64,000 nt of DNA from Methanosarcina sp. (GTDB lineage Archaea; Halobacteriota; Methanosarcinia; Methanosarcinales; Methanosarcinaceae). The stretch covers positions 1 through 64,000 of the forward strand of contig PLUB01000010.1 of assembly GCA_003164755.1 (NCBI GenBank). Direction: 5' to 3'. The notes beneath the pieces are model-generated. The model was not told the DNA's origin, ran no database searches, and saw nothing but the letters and a program-made list of their open reading frames with translations. This document shows, one piece after another, positions 11,472 to 21,463 of this stretch (position 1 is the first letter of the stretch; each line of letters opens with the position of its first letter). A program made the position numbers and the translations under genes.

Positions 11472-12209
11472 TTAATCCGATTCGATTCTTGGAGCCAGGA
11501 AGTAAGAAATCTTTCCGGAACCATTTGCAATTTCAAAATCTATAAGGATAGGAAAATCTTTTCCAAGAGAGAGGGTAACCTCATTGACTTTGTTTGTAGG
11601 TTTGACTATATCTGTCAGATAGTCCAGGGAAAAAAGAGAACAGACTTCGCCTGCCTTCAAGTCAATTAACTGGTCTCTACCCATCTCCAAGCGAACTTGG
11701 TCAGTATCACCTCTTGCTTCCATATAAAAAGTATCACCAGAAACTCCCATGAGCATATGATCACTTATTTTTTCTGCGGCTTTCACCGCACGCCTGAGAT
11801 CTGCACCGTTCAGAACAACTTTTACAGGCAACTCAAGCTGAGGAACTCTTGGTTCTGCACGAATTGTAGAGGGATCGAGAAGAGAAAGGGTATAAGACAG
11901 CCCTCCAACATTAATCAGGAGTTTATGATTTTCCTCTTCGAGTTCCATCCTAATTGTGTCGCCCCTATCAGTAATTCCTAGCAGATCCGTAATCTTGTTC
12001 AGGTCAATTCCTATTTCACACTCATCAGCGCTATATTCATCGAAAGCTGATGATCCAAGCTCAAAAATCCCCATTGCAACGTTGGCAGGATCAACAGCTT
12101 TTACCGAAATGCCTTCCGGTTTTATCTTAAATCTAACCTCATCTACAATTACAGCCAGTGAGGCAATTGCGTCTTTCAGAAGCTCTGCATTAATTGCTGC
12201 CTTGAACAT
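11472..12209 (-). CDS. pcn: DNA polymerase sliding clamp (PCNA)
   Basis: Trimeric ring clamp that tethers replicative polymerases and other PIP-box proteins to DNA. The 245 residues are typical. It begins MFKAAINAELLKDAIASLAVIVDEVRFKI and contains the KAVDPANVAM segment of the first domain, the LLGITDRGD interdomain region, the LDLKAGEVCSLFSLDYLTDIVK-like second-domain segment, and the C-terminal FAIANGSGKISYFLAPRIES-like tail (DFEIANGSGKISYFLAPRIESD). It is the first gene of a pcn-priL unit on the minus strand, joining clamp and primase functions of the replisome. Confidence 0.96.
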   Translation of the reverse strand: MFKAAINAELLKDAIASLAVIVDEVRFKIKPEGISVKAVDPANVAMGIFELGSSAFDEYSADECEIGIDLNKITDLLGITDRGDTIRMELEEENHKLLINVGGLSYTLSLLDPSTIRAEPRVPQLELPVKVVLNGADLRRAVKAAEKISDHMLMGVSGDTFYMEARGDTDQVRLEMGRDQLIDLKAGEVCSLFSLDYLTDIVKPTNKVNEVTLSLGKDFPILIDFEIANGSGKISYFLAPRIESD

Positions 12210-12508
12210 AATTCTTCTCCGCTAAATAAATTTAAATCTCAACTCTTTATTACCCTTGCAATATATATTTCTTTACAGATTTGGAAGTTTTGGTCTTTCC
12301 AAGGGGAAAACTTCCAAAAAAAGATTGGTAGCTATCTGAAATCTGGAAAATCATTAATCCAAACTCTTGGTAACTATATAAATCTTGGTCAGAATACAAG
12401 AAGGCTTTAGGATCTGCCTTAAGCAGAAAATAACTCTTATCTCACATCTGAGAATTTACTTTTCTGAGAATGTGCTTTATAAAGATCGTGTAGAAAAACA
12501 TCTGATTT
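12210..12508. other. Intergenic region between pcn and tfs
   Basis: About 300 nt, which should contain the pcn promoter (on the minus strand near 12240-12265). No gene is seen. Confidence 0.4.
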
Positions 12509-12823
12509 TCAGTCGTATTCTCTCCATGTGAACTTACATTTTGTACACTTGAAGAAACGGGTTTCCGACTCATCTGCAGACCTAAGCTGCCTGAGCCACC
12601 AAGAAGCAGTGTTATTCCCACACTCTGGGCATTTTGCACTTGTTGTTGGCAAACCTGAAATCTGTTCACCTTCAAGAACCACTACTTCACGATCTTCGAT
12701 CATGGCTTTTGAAACAAAATTCTGTGCATTATTCTCAATGGGTATCATGTTCCCACATTTTCTGCACAGGTAATTACCATCCTTAGGAAACATCATGCTT
12801 TTGCATTTGGTACAGAACTGCAT
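12509..12823 (-). CDS. tfs: Transcription factor S (TFIIS-like RNA cleavage factor)
   Basis: Stimulates transcript cleavage by stalled archaeal RNA polymerase. The protein is about 104 residues when started at MQFCTKCKS (12823). A longer start at 12844 would add MMQKVIS. The N-terminal zinc ribbon has FCTKCKSMMFPKDGNYLCRKCG. The C-terminal TFIIS-type ribbon has CPECGNNTASWWLRQLRSADESETRFFKCTKC followed by FTWREY, with the acidic DE pair in the ADESET tip that reaches the polymerase active site. Its start lies inside the 3' end of the upstream Nudix gene, so the two overlap by about 40 nt in different frames, pointing to translational coupling. Confidence 0.93.
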   Translation of the reverse strand: MQFCTKCKSMMFPKDGNYLCRKCGNMIPIENNAQNFVSKAMIEDREVVVLEGEQISGLPTTSAKCPECGNNTASWWLRQLRSADESETRFFKCTKCKFTWREYD

Positions 12824-13217
12824 TGATATCACTTTTTGCATCATTTATCATTTTATTGTGGTCAAAAGCCAATTCAGGAATCGACTCAAGCTCAAAAAGT
12901 TTGGAAGAAGATGCGTCCGAACCTGATTTCAACCTTCCTGAACCCGTTGTAAGGTAACATACTGAAACTATATGTCCTCTGGGATCACGTTGAGGATCGG
13001 AATAGACCCCAACCAGTTTTATAATATCTACAATAAGGAATGTTTCTTCAAAAGATTCCCTTACAATTGCTTTTTCAGTACTTTCCCCTCTTGCGACGAA
13101 ACCCCCAGGAAGAGCAAAGTTTCCCTTATAAGGAGGATTTTTCCTCTTTACAAGGACAAGCCTATTTTTAAAGAGGATTATGGCATCAACGGTTAAACTA
13201 GGGGTTTGAGGTACCAT
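12783..13217 (-). CDS. Nudix hydrolase, ADP-ribose pyrophosphatase-like
   Basis: Predicted to hydrolyse a nucleoside diphosphate linked to another group. The 144-residue protein begins with the beta-strand region TPSLTVDAIILFKNRLVLVKRKNPPYKGNFALPGGFV. The Nudix box reads G-FVARG-E-STEKAIV-RESFEET, matching Gx5Ex7REUxEE, with the later glycine replaced by Phe. The downstream HIVSVCYLTTGSGRLKSGSDAS resembles ADP-ribose pyrophosphatases. The exact substrate cannot be read from the sequence. It is the first gene of a two-gene unit overlapping tfs. Confidence 0.85.
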   Translation of the reverse strand: MVPQTPSLTVDAIILFKNRLVLVKRKNPPYKGNFALPGGFVARGESTEKAIVRESFEETFLIVDIIKLVGVYSDPQRDPRGHIVSVCYLTTGSGRLKSGSDASSSKLFELESIPELAFDHNKMINDAKSDINAVLYQMQKHDVS

Positions 13218-13739
13218 AAAGTGCCTTATATTTACCTTTGGAAATCCTTTCTGCAGACAATTACTTTCTGAATCAGCTTTACCGGCAGAAACGTCAGGTT
13301 AAATAATTAAGGATTCAGATAAAACTCTGATTTTAACGAGTCATATATATACCACTTATATGCATATGAATAAACTCGGTGTACATAGAAATCCTCAATT
13401 TACTATTATTATGTATAACGTAGAAACTCGTCATCCTATTTCAATTATCCTTACAAATCTTTTTAAGCATGTTCTCAAAAGTTCCTTTTATTGTAATTAT
13501 ATTAACTCTATCGGAATTAATAGTATCAACCTTTAACACTCTTAATATAATTTCTATCAAGCAGAATAGATTCCTTATGTAGTGAACGCCCTTAAATGAT
13601 TCTCGTTCATTAAAATTAAAAACTTTTTGGAACTATTCAGATAGCTTTGGAGGTAACTCCATAATTTCTCATCGAAACGAGGGATAATTGAATGCAAAAT
13701 GAATTGTTTTTATTGCTGACGAAACATAAATAGATTCTC
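13218..13739. other. Gene-free region
   Basis: No supported gene. It separates the Nudix-tfs unit from an eroded IS66 element, whose left end may lie inside it but cannot be delimited by eye. Confidence 0.4.
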
Positions 13740-15125
13740 AATCTGTGTGCTTCAAACCCTAAAGTTATTGCTTGTATCAAGAGACTCGGATCCCAATAAA
13801 AAACTCACTGGAAGATTAATCTTATTAAAATTTCACTTAAATCAAAACAGTCGCAACATTATCAAACCTCCTTCTACTAATTTGTTGTCAAAGAGAAACC
13901 CAATTCCAAGAATCTTCACAAAAAAGGTTGCAAAAGACCAGGAGGTCAAAGTGGTACTCTACTAATAACTCATGACATGGTTAATGATTTTGATTGGCTA
14001 AGAAAATATTCTTCGAACTACTGTAAAAAATGCGAACACTCTCTTGAGGAGATTGAGGTTAAAAAGCTTAGTAGAAAAAACAACGTTTTGAGATTCTACC
14101 CATAAATCTTATTGTTACAGAACATCGAATTCAGAAGAAGATCTTTCCTGATCATGGAAGATTAAATTAAACTATTTTTCATAGATCAGTGAAATATTTA
14201 GATCAGCATGGCCTAATATTTTAGCTTCAGCAATCTACTGTAAAAACTACCAGCTTATCCCCTATAGAAAGTATTTCGGATTTTTTTACTGGTGTTATGG
14301 GATGAAAATCGGTTCTGCTATCATAATTAGAACGGAAAAAGAATGTTTCCAGAATTTGGAAAAATTTGAAAACTTGATTATGGATAAGCTAATAACTCCT
14401 CTTGTCATCCATTGTGATGAAACAAAGATGAAAATCGAGAAATTGGACATTGGCCATTTAACTTCCAACGACAAATACAATGGTATCTTTTTCATCCAAA
14501 AAGAGAATTTTAAATAATAGAAGTATGTGACTTCTTTTGAAGTTCAAAGGAATAGCAGTTCATGATAAACGGAAATCCTACAACAGTTATGAATGTGCTA
14601 ACTCTCTCGCAATGTTCACATTCTAAAATAACTTAATGAGATTGAAGAAAATTATACACAGCAATTAGCTGAAGATATGAATAAGCTTTTAACAGAAATA
14701 AACAAAATACACTGATGAATACAAAGAGTAAATTCAAGAGTTGAATTTAGAGCAAATTAAAGCATTGAAAGAAAGGTTCGATTCCGTAGGCATTAAAGGA
14801 AGGGGAGTAAATCAGCCTTATTCAAACCGTCAAAAACAAGGAAAACGACGTTCAATCCCACAATTAAAGACATAAAATATACTTGATAAGTTTGTACGAT
14901 ACAAAGCAAGATCATGAGAATCCTTACGGAACTGATAGTTCTGAAAATAATAGGCATAAAGATGCATCAAAATAATGAAACTACAGCAAAAAATGTCAGG
15001 AACTTTTAGAAGCATACAATGAACTGCAGCTTGCTGCAAAAGTAGAGCCTACATTTACTACATCCGAAAGAATAATTTACCGGTTATAGAAGTTAATTTC
15101 ACCAGTGCTCAAGGTAGCAAAGATA
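13740..15125 (+). pseudogene. IS66-family transposase, heavily eroded
   Basis: Recognisable pieces occur in the right order but in different frames. The first is LNQNSRNIIKPPSTN around 13830 (the family N-terminal RLNQNSRNSSKPPSSD-type block). Next come a zinc-finger-like YCKKCEHSLEEIEVK at about 14020 and PLVIHCDETKMKIEKLDIGHL at about 14400 (the DDE block VVHADETG). FKGIAVHDKRKSYNSYECA follows at about 14540, then QLAEDMNKLLTEINKI at 14670, and NRQKQGKRRSIPQL at 14830, followed by a degraded NNRHKD stretch. Many stops and frameshifts rule out activity. Downstream of 14970 the C-terminal end becomes unclear. Confidence 0.75.
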
Positions 15126-15631
15126 AAAGATACTCTGAATAGTTACAATTTCTTTCGCTCTATTTCCATAATTTATTTCATCCCGCCAGTTTTATATAAA
15201 TAACCATACTTTTGTAACGCTATTTTTGTATAATAGAAATTTGTTATCTTATCTACAATGTTCATTTGACCCTTTATATCTATGGAGGTAAAATTCCATT
15301 ATGTGAAAAAGTAAAATCCAAAATCTTTGAATTACTTTAATATTATGTACATGAATATATTAGGAATTTGGGATATATTCTAGGGCCTCAAAAATACACC
15401 GTTAATTCCACTAGCAATTGACTGCAATCAATCAAAACCCATCAAATAGTATGAAGGTCTCATATAGTGCAAACCATTAGAAGTATCTAATGGAAATCTA
15501 TTAATTATTTTAGAGAATTTCATATGTACTTTCCAGAAACTTCAATTGCCCGAGATTTTTCTCAGGAATCAAAAATAAGGAAAAAGAAGATATAATTTGT
15601 CTTTTTATCCTGGCCAAAAAGGTGCGTAAAA
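15126..15631. other. Intergenic region upstream of artA
   Basis: It contains repeat B (15401-15462) and the presumed artA promoter. No gene is supported. Confidence 0.45.
15401..15462 (+). repeat. Dispersed repeat B, copy 1
   Basis: A segment with TTAATTCCACTAGCAATTG, then ACTGCAATCAATCAAAACCCAT and a conserved GTCTC end. Related copies lie at 23941-24007 (same strand) and 20868-20912 (opposite strand). Confidence 0.5.
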
Positions 15632-16501
15632 ATGATAGAGAATATACTCTGGCTCGCAGTAGGGTTAATGGTCACTTCATCCGCCGTCCCCAGAACATTA
15701 AGGATTCGTAAACTTGTCGGAGGGATAGGATGGTGTACATTTTCCATTTATTGGAGTTATCAGCCTTTCCATTACCTCAAGGTCTTAGATTATGTAAATG
15801 TACTCCTGTCAATAGTTGTTACTTTATTTTGCATATTTGTGGCATTTATTATGTTTCACGAGTACAGAGAAGGCCCCCTTCGTCTACTAAATAATGGAGA
15901 GATCCTGCACTCGAAATTTTCAACTCTGGATATAGTTGATTTCCGAAATGTGACTTCGATGCTTACAAGTGCCTGTGCACTAGGAGCTCTAGTTTACTTT
16001 CCATTTGCTAATTTCACCTACCTAAATACCTGGATTATAGGAGGAGTTACCTCTCAGGTAGTCTGGATTCTCCAGTATTTTGATATTCCTGCTTACATGA
16101 AAGACTGGAATATGATAACCCTTAATGGACATACAGTAGAGATCATTCTTGCCTGTACAGCAATTGAGAGCATTGCTCTCTTTATGGGGCTTATAGGTGC
16201 AGTTAGAGCTCCCCTTAGTCGCCTGGCTACAGCTTTTGCCGTATCCGTACCTGTGATTTATGTACTTAATCTTATAAGGGATATTTTTGTGGTAGTGGCC
16301 TATGGGGAGCAATGGTTTGGTGCTAATAGCTTTATAATCGCGCATAATTACATCGCAAAGGTGGGTTCAGTAATTGCTCTTTTTGTAATTTCATACATAG
16401 TGCTCCGAATTCTACCTGAACTGCTGGAAATGATTGATGGCCTTTGGATCATACTTTCCGAAGAATTGAGATCCCTCGTGAAGCTACATGGGGAGGACTG
16501 A
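15632..16501 (+). CDS. artA: Archaeosortase A
   Basis: A membrane transpeptidase-like enzyme that cuts surface proteins near a C-terminal PGF-CTERM signal and, in haloarchaea, is needed for their lipid attachment. The 289-residue protein has about eight predicted membrane helices. The exosortase/archaeosortase triad is visible: Cys in ILACTAIESIA, Arg in LNLIRDIFVVVAY and His in FIIAHNYIAKVG. The start is the ATG at 15632 with an AAGGTG ribosome site. It is followed immediately by two lipid genes, the decarboxylase starting 4 nt after its stop. The same association of artA with phosphatidylserine-type lipid genes is known in Haloferax. No PGF-CTERM substrate was found in this window. Confidence 0.9.
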   Translation: MIENILWLAVGLMVTSSAVPRTLRIRKLVGGIGWCTFSIYWSYQPFHYLKVLDYVNVLLSIVVTLFCIFVAFIMFHEYREGPLRLLNNGEILHSKFSTLDIVDFRNVTSMLTSACALGALVYFPFANFTYLNTWIIGGVTSQVVWILQYFDIPAYMKDWNMITLNGHTVEIILACTAIESIALFMGLIGAVRAPLSRLATAFAVSVPVIYVLNLIRDIFVVVAYGEQWFGANSFIIAHNYIAKVGSVIALFVISYIVLRILPELLEMIDGLWIILSEELRSLVKLHGED

Positions 16502-16505
16502 AGTC

Positions 16506-17144
16506 ATGATTGCGAAGGGCTCAGAACCCTGGATTTTTACGGCTGTATCTGTAACTTCACTGTTTGCAATCCTCTCCAGGGTGATGAACAGTTCTTCAAT
16601 CAATCATGCTGTTTACGTAGGAATAGCATTAACTTTCTTTGTGGTTCTTTTTTTCAGAGATCCAGAAAGAAAAGTGGAAGTTTCGGACACTTATATGATT
16701 TCACCAGCAGATGGTACAGTTATAGACATCAGAGACCGAAAAATCTGTATTTTCATGTTTTTCCAGAATGTACATGTAAATAGAGCTCCAATTTCCGGAA
16801 AAATCAAGGAAATAACCTATAAAAAAGGTGGATATCTTCCTGCTTACCGCAAAGACTCTGACAGAAACGAAAGAAATGAGTTCATTATCCATAGCAAATA
16901 TGGAGATGTCAGCGTTATACAGATAGCCGGCGCAATTGCCCGCAGGATTGTCTCGTATTCAAGGGTGAATGATGTCATCGAGCAGGGACAACGCATAGGA
17001 ATGATTCGTTTTGGATCAAGGGTCGACGTAACAATTCCGGAAGATTTCGACATCATTGTAGGAAAAGGTGAGAGAGTACTTGCAGGCAAGACAGTTATAG
17101 CAAAAATAAAATATGGTAGGGACTTTGAATATGAACGTATTTAA
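16506..17144 (+). CDS. asd: Archaetidylserine decarboxylase (phosphatidylserine decarboxylase family)
   Basis: Predicted to decarboxylate archaetidylserine to archaetidylethanolamine at the membrane. The 212-residue protein belongs to the short archaeal PSD class. It has two N-terminal membrane segments (about residues 8-50), the ISPADGTVIDI block, the NVHVNRAPISGKI segment and the GS self-cleavage site in RFGSRVDVTIP, where Ser becomes the pyruvoyl group. The start chosen is the ATG at 16506 because GGAGG lies 9 nt upstream. The ATG at 16488 would overlap artA by 14 nt and lacks such a site. The end overlaps the next gene. It could also act on other polar headgroups. Confidence 0.87.
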   Translation: MIAKGSEPWIFTAVSVTSLFAILSRVMNSSSINHAVYVGIALTFFVVLFFRDPERKVEVSDTYMISPADGTVIDIRDRKICIFMFFQNVHVNRAPISGKIKEITYKKGGYLPAYRKDSDRNERNEFIIHSKYGDVSVIQIAGAIARRIVSYSRVNDVIEQGQRIGMIRFGSRVDVTIPEDFDIIVGKGERVLAGKTVIAKIKYGRDFEYERI

Positions 17145-17868
17145 AATGTTAAGACTTCCGGATTTTGTCTCTCTTTTGAACCTTATCTGCGGAATTAGCT
17201 CTATTTCAGTTAGCCATAATGGCTCGTTGGATCTTGCTTTGATCTTGCTCCTGCTTGCGGTAGTTGCAGATGGAGCTGATGGCTACATTGCTAGAAGGTT
17301 CGAAGGAGGAGAACTTGGGAAAAATCTTGATTCTTTTGCTGATGCAGTTTCATTCGGGGTTGCCCCTGCTTTTCTGATATACATAGGATTCGGAGGAGAA
17401 GATCCTATTGTTGCGGTACTTTCGGCTTTTTACACTGTGTGTGGTGTGCTAAGGCTCGCACGTTTCAATTCATCAGTATCTCCCCAGAAAAACGGATTTG
17501 AAGGGCTTCCTATTCCCGCAGGTTGTGTTATGCTGGTGACCTATCTTTTGCTGGACAAATATTTTGTAAGGATAGATTTCCTTCTTGCTCTTACCCTTGC
17601 TCTTTCTCTTCTTATGGTAAGTAGCGTGAGCTATCCGAAGATCAGAAACATAAAGATCCTAGTTTTAATAGCTTCCATTTTCGGGCTCATCATGCTTCTC
17701 TATTTTATTAATATGGTGGAGTATATGCGAATTTTTTCCATTTTGCCCTTTATCCTGATGCTAATTTATCTGTTATCTCCCTTTTTCAGGATTCCTTTGC
17801 TTAATAATTTTAATAGCAAAGAATATCGAGATAAAAAACTGGAAGCTGGGGAAAGAGAGGAGAAGTAA
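17131..17868 (+). CDS. pssA: CDP-archaeol serine transferase (CDP-alcohol phosphatidyltransferase family)
   Basis: Predicted to attach serine to CDP-archaeol, making archaetidylserine for the decarboxylase just upstream. The 245-residue membrane protein has the full catalytic signature D-xx-DG-xx-AR-x8-G-x3-D-x3-D at residues 47-71 (VADGADGYIARR through GKNLDSFADAVSFG) and about seven membrane helices. The start at the ATG at 17131 overlaps the asd stop by 14 nt. An upstream ATG at 17113 would add six residues. The close packing artA-asd-pssA argues for one transcript and for linked lipid and surface-protein chemistry. Confidence 0.88.
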   Translation: MNVFKMLRLPDFVSLLNLICGISSISVSHNGSLDLALILLLLAVVADGADGYIARRFEGGELGKNLDSFADAVSFGVAPAFLIYIGFGGEDPIVAVLSAFYTVCGVLRLARFNSSVSPQKNGFEGLPIPAGCVMLVTYLLLDKYFVRIDFLLALTLALSLLMVSSVSYPKIRNIKILVLIASIFGLIMLLYFINMVEYMRIFSILPFILMLIYLLSPFFRIPLLNNFNSKEYRDKKLEAGEREEK

Positions 17869-17924
17869 TAAACCGGATTCATTTTGGCACGTTTACTTGC
17901 AAATTCCAGCAGGGAGAGATTTAT

Positions 17925-18293
17925 TTGAGTCGAGAAAAGATAACTGATAGGGACAACGCACTCTTTGAAGCAGGAATTAAGCTTGGAGCACTCTACCATC
18001 AATTTATAGGATCGCCTATAAATTTAAGCACCGTTTCTAGTTTTGAGCAGGCTATTCAGAAAAGCATTTCAGTCCAACCTTATATAAACGAGATTTCTGT
18101 AAATATCGACAGAGAAATACTGAAAAGCAAACTGGAAAATAAATTCGGCTATTCTGAACTTCAGGGTCCAATGCTTAGAGTAAAAATCACTGTAAAATAT
18201 GGTTCTGTAAAGGCGAAAGTTGGGATGGAATTTGACACAGAACTCAATTATCCGCTGATGAAAATTGAAGAAATCAAGGAATTAAGTGTTTGA
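17925..18293 (+). CDS. mptD: Dihydroneopterin aldolase, archaeal MptD type
   Basis: Cleaves 7,8-dihydroneopterin to 6-hydroxymethyl-dihydropterin in tetrahydromethanopterin/tetrahydrosarcinapterin synthesis. The 122 residues match the archaeal DUF372/MptD family: the EAGIKLGALYHQFIGSPINLSTVSSFEQAI beginning, PYINEISVNI in the middle, and LRVKITVKYG near the end. The start is TTG at 17925 with GGGAGAG about 10 nt upstream. The reading frame begins close after pssA on the same strand (about 57 nt), so it may share that transcript although the pathway differs. Confidence 0.85.
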   Translation: MSREKITDRDNALFEAGIKLGALYHQFIGSPINLSTVSSFEQAIQKSISVQPYINEISVNIDREILKSKLENKFGYSELQGPMLRVKITVKYGSVKAKVGMEFDTELNYPLMKIEEIKELSV

Positions 18294-18344
18294 AAACAAG
18301 AATTTAGAAGAAATAAACACTTGTTAATGAAAAAGTAAAAGTTT

Positions 18345-19448
18345 TTAAACTTCCTTTTTTACAGCTTTAAAAGAATTGACAACCTTTTTGTTTTGTTCGG
18401 AAGTGCCGACTGTTATCCTGATAAAGGTTTCTCCGGCATCTCTAAAAGAATCACAGGGGCGTACGATTATCCCTTTTTTCATTAGGATTTCTGCGACTGC
18501 TTTTGCTTTCAAAGGAGCAACATCAACAAGTACGAAATTTGCCTGCGAAGGATAAACCTTGAAAGGAATTTTTTTTTTTAGATATTCTCTGCCCTCCCTT
18601 GTAATTTTTATGGTCTTTCTTATGTGTTCGACATCCAAAAGAGCAGCTATTCCTGCTTTTAAGGCCGGAAAGCTTACTGAGAATGGAGTTGCTGCTTTAA
18701 TATATTCTTTTGCTAACCATTCAGGAAGAATTCCATAACCAAGGCGCAGGCCTGCAAGACCAAATACCTTGGAAAAAGTTCTACCCACAACAAGATTATC
18801 ATACTCCTGTACAAGACCAACAATGTTCCTGTCTGCAAACTCTACATAAGCTTCGTCAACGAACACAAGGGCCCTGGTATTTTTGAGTATCTTTCTAAGG
18901 CTAGATTCTGGAAGAAGGTTACCTGATGGATTGTTAGGGGAACAAAGGAAAATTATTTTTGTCTTGGAAGACTCGGCTTCCAGAACTTTCTGAGGGTCTA
19001 GAGAAAAGTTTTGGTTTCGCCTTATAAATACTGGTTTTCCTCCGCATGCTCGAGCTGCCAGTTCATAATAGGCAAAGGTAGGAATAGGAATTATGACCTC
19101 ATCTCCTTTTTCGATCATGAGCCTACAAAGTCCATCAAGTAGCCCATCCATTCCAGGCCCTGATGCTACGATGTTCGAAACTGGAAAAACTGTATATTTC
19201 GATAGAGCTTCTCTAAATTCCAGAGCATCTGCCGATGGGTAAATATTTGCATAAGGGGCTGCGTCTATCAGAGCCTGAACAGCTTTTGGAGAGGGGCCGA
19301 GGGGATTTTCATTCGAGCCTAGCTTGATAATCGAGGCTTTATCAAGACTGTAGACAGAAGCTATCTCTTCGATTGATTTTCCGGGAACATACTCTGAAAT
19401 GTCGAATATTTCTTTTTTTATTAATTCAGGCCTGCTCAAGTACATCAA
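18345..19448 (-). CDS. hisC: Histidinol-phosphate aminotransferase
   Basis: PLP enzyme of histidine synthesis, class I/II aminotransferase fold. The 367 residues include the N-terminal [15 protein letters not shown] block that is typical for His[12 protein letters not shown] (cofactor contacts), FVDEAYVEF and the [18 protein letters not shown] segment whose Lys binds PLP. The C-terminus carries [19 protein letters not shown]. The start (ATG at 19448 or 19445) overlaps the end of argD by about 20 nt, so the two are probably coupled. The related aromatic aminotransferases are less likely given the residues listed. Confidence 0.93.
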   Translation of the reverse strand: MMYLSRPELIKKEIFDISEYVPGKSIEEIASVYSLDKASIIKLGSNENPLGPSPKAVQALIDAAPYANIYPSADALEFREALSKYTVFPVSNIVASGPGMDGLLDGLCRLMIEKGDEVIIPIPTFAYYELAARACGGKPVFIRRNQNFSLDPQKVLEAESSKTKIIFLCSPNNPSGNLLPESSLRKILKNTRALVFVDEAYVEFADRNIVGLVQEYDNLVVGRTFSKVFGLAGLRLGYGILPEWLAKEYIKAATPFSVSFPALKAGIAALLDVEHIRKTIKITREGREYLKKKIPFKVYPSQANFVLVDVAPLKAKAVAEILMKKGIIVRPCDSFRDAGETFIRITVGTSEQNKKVVNSFKAVKKEV

Positions 19449-20613
19449 CTACCGTATCAATCTGCTCTTTCGTAATTACTAGCGGAGGAACCAGACGGAG
19501 CACTGAGTCTGAGATACAATTTAAGAGTACGCCTTTCTCCCTTGCAAAATCTACAAACTTGCTGCAGGGATATTTTATCTCGATTCCTATCATGAGTCCC
19601 ATCCCACGCACTTCCACAACATCTTTCCTTCCCATGCCCCTCAGTTTGTCCATAAAATAAGTTCCGTTTTCCTTCGAACGCTTAACTAGGCCATCTTCCT
19701 TAATTGCTTCAATAGAAGCAAGGGCTGCTGCACAGGCGAGAGGGCAACCTCCGAAGGTAGAAGCATGCTGTCCGAGTCCGAAACCAATATCTCCCAGGGT
19801 AGTGATGGCACCCATTGGAAAGCCTCCTCCGATTGCTTTTGCCAGACTCATGATGTCAGGCTCAACTCCGAATTGCTCTTTACAAAACCAGGTGCCTGTC
19901 CTTCCAAAACCTGTCTGCACTTCGTCAAATATAAGAAGGGTTCCAGTTTCATCACATATCTCCCTCACATCCTGGAGGTATTCTGGCTTCGGTATATTTA
20001 CTCCTCCTTCGCCCTGGATAGGCTCAAGGATAACTGCGGCAGTATTTTTTGAAATAGCCTGCCTAATGGCATTAGTATCTGAATATGGAACAAATATAGT
20101 CTCAGAACTTACAGGAGGCATGAATGGATCTCTGTAAATATCCTTGTGAGTTACGCTGAGTGATCCGATTGTTCTGCCGTGAAAAGAATGTTCAGCCGCT
20201 ACAAAAGCGCTTTTCCCAGAAACTAAGCGGGCCAATTTCATTGCGCCTTCCATAGCTTCAGCTCCTGAATTACAGAAAAAAACACGTTCCATACCTGTAA
20301 CCGAAACCAAAGCTTCAGCAAGTTCAGCCTGGATTTCGGTATAATAAAGATTGGAGACATGAATCAATTTCTCAGCCTGAGCCTGTATTGCCCTAACAAC
20401 TTTTGGATGGCAATGTCCAACATTGTTTACTGCAATTCCTGCAACACAGTCAATATACTCCTGGCCATTAATGTCCTGAACAAGTGCCCCCCTCCCTTTT
20501 GAGAGTACAAGGGGCTGGCGCCCATAGGTTTGCATCACGTATTTAGAATCTTTTTCCATAACTAAATTACACATTGCCCGTAGACCCTTAGGGTCAGTAA
20601 CATCCTCTGCCAA
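19426..20613 (-). CDS. argD: Acetylornithine aminotransferase
   Basis: PLP-dependent class III aminotransferase of arginine synthesis. The 395-residue protein shows [21 protein letters not shown], the [14 protein letters not shown] block, [42 protein letters not shown] and the PLP lysine in [15 protein letters not shown]. The start ATG at 20613 gives [10 protein letters not shown]; an internal Met near residue 18 ([19 protein letters not shown]) is an alternative closer to family starts. It overlaps hisC downstream. Confidence 0.93.
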   Translation of the reverse strand: MAEDVTDPKGLRAMCNLVMEKDSKYVMQTYGRQPLVLSKGRGALVQDINGQEYIDCVAGIAVNNVGHCHPKVVRAIQAQAEKLIHVSNLYYTEIQAELAEALVSVTGMERVFFCNSGAEAMEGAMKLARLVSGKSAFVAAEHSFHGRTIGSLSVTHKDIYRDPFMPPVSSETIFVPYSDTNAIRQAISKNTAAVILEPIQGEGGVNIPKPEYLQDVREICDETGTLLIFDEVQTGFGRTGTWFCKEQFGVEPDIMSLAKAIGGGFPMGAITTLGDIGFGLGQHASTFGGCPLACAAALASIEAIKEDGLVKRSKENGTYFMDKLRGMGRKDVVEVRGMGLMIGIEIKYPCSKFVDFAREKGVLLNCISDSVLRLVPPLVITKEQIDTVVDVLEQA

Positions 20614-20733
20614 GTGAATTCCCTTCCTGATATTTGTAAAGATAAAAAGACCTAAATTATGACCTATGCTTATAAATGAGAGATAAATAACTCATAAAAA
20701 TCAGAGGTTAATCAAAATACTCCTGAATTCATA

Positions 20734-20823
20734 AGAAATTTCTATAAACCTCAGATTTTAATAAATTGCTTATATAGGTATTGTAAACAATCAGCCAAAA
20801 TTGGGGTTTATCGAAATCCTCCA
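20734..20823. repeat. Family-A palindromic element, copy 4
   Basis: The left arm is AAATTTCTATAAACCTCAGATTTT, the right arm AAAATTGGGGTTTATCGAAATCCTCC. The arms face inward around an AT-rich centre. Confidence 0.65.
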
Positions 20824-20867
20824 TAAATTAAAGTCTAAATCTCAAAATTTGAGCTTTTGTATCATTT

Positions 20868-20912
20868 TCTGGGTTTTTAATTGATTGAAGTCAATACTAG
20901 TGGAATTAATGA
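20868..20912 (-). repeat. Dispersed repeat B, copy 2 (inverted)
   Basis: GGGTTTTTAATTGATTGAAG followed by TCAATACTAGTGGAATTAATG is the reverse complement of the repeat-B core seen at 15401 and 23941. Confidence 0.5.
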
Positions 20913-21463
20913 TAAATGTCGGAAAGCCTACAATAAATTAGAAAGTCTCTATAATTTAGATCTTGAAATTTAATTGATGAACTCAAAGATATATATCAAG
21001 AACTTATATTGTAATCCATAGCTCAAAATATGGACTTGAATGGAATAATATGTTTAAAGCATTATTGAGTGGTTCTGAAACACGGTAACTGAGGTCTCGC
21101 AGATTGCTAGTTTAAATTTAACCTTCACTGAAGCTCACATAATTCCCTGCTTCCCTAAAAATGTTACTGTTGCCTCTGAAAAAAATGTCCTCTGCACTTT
21201 CGTTTAATGAGATATGGAATTATCTGGTATGAGAATAAATACTGATTTGTAGAAAGATCACTGACAGAATCTAAAAGTTCAGGGAACAAGCCACTTTAGT
21301 ATCATAACCATTTAATAATTTTCCATCTAAATAAGCTATGGATACACTTCTTGTTATTAGAAGCTATACAAGTATTATGTTCTATAATTAAATTGCCATG
21401 ATAATAGAGCACTCATAGTAGGAAAAAACCGGCTTCGGCAGGTCTGATTAAACACGAATTAGA

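Larger units (their letters stand above)
20614..21463. other. Intergenic region with family-A and repeat-B copies
   Basis: It contains the argD promoter, a family-A palindrome (20734-20823) and an inverted repeat-B copy (20868-20912). No gene is supported. Confidence 0.5.

Noticed and set aside
11468-11536. Longer priL start
   Set aside because: It would extend back into the pcn coding region, and the downstream ATG matches the family start and sits 4 nt after the pcn stop.
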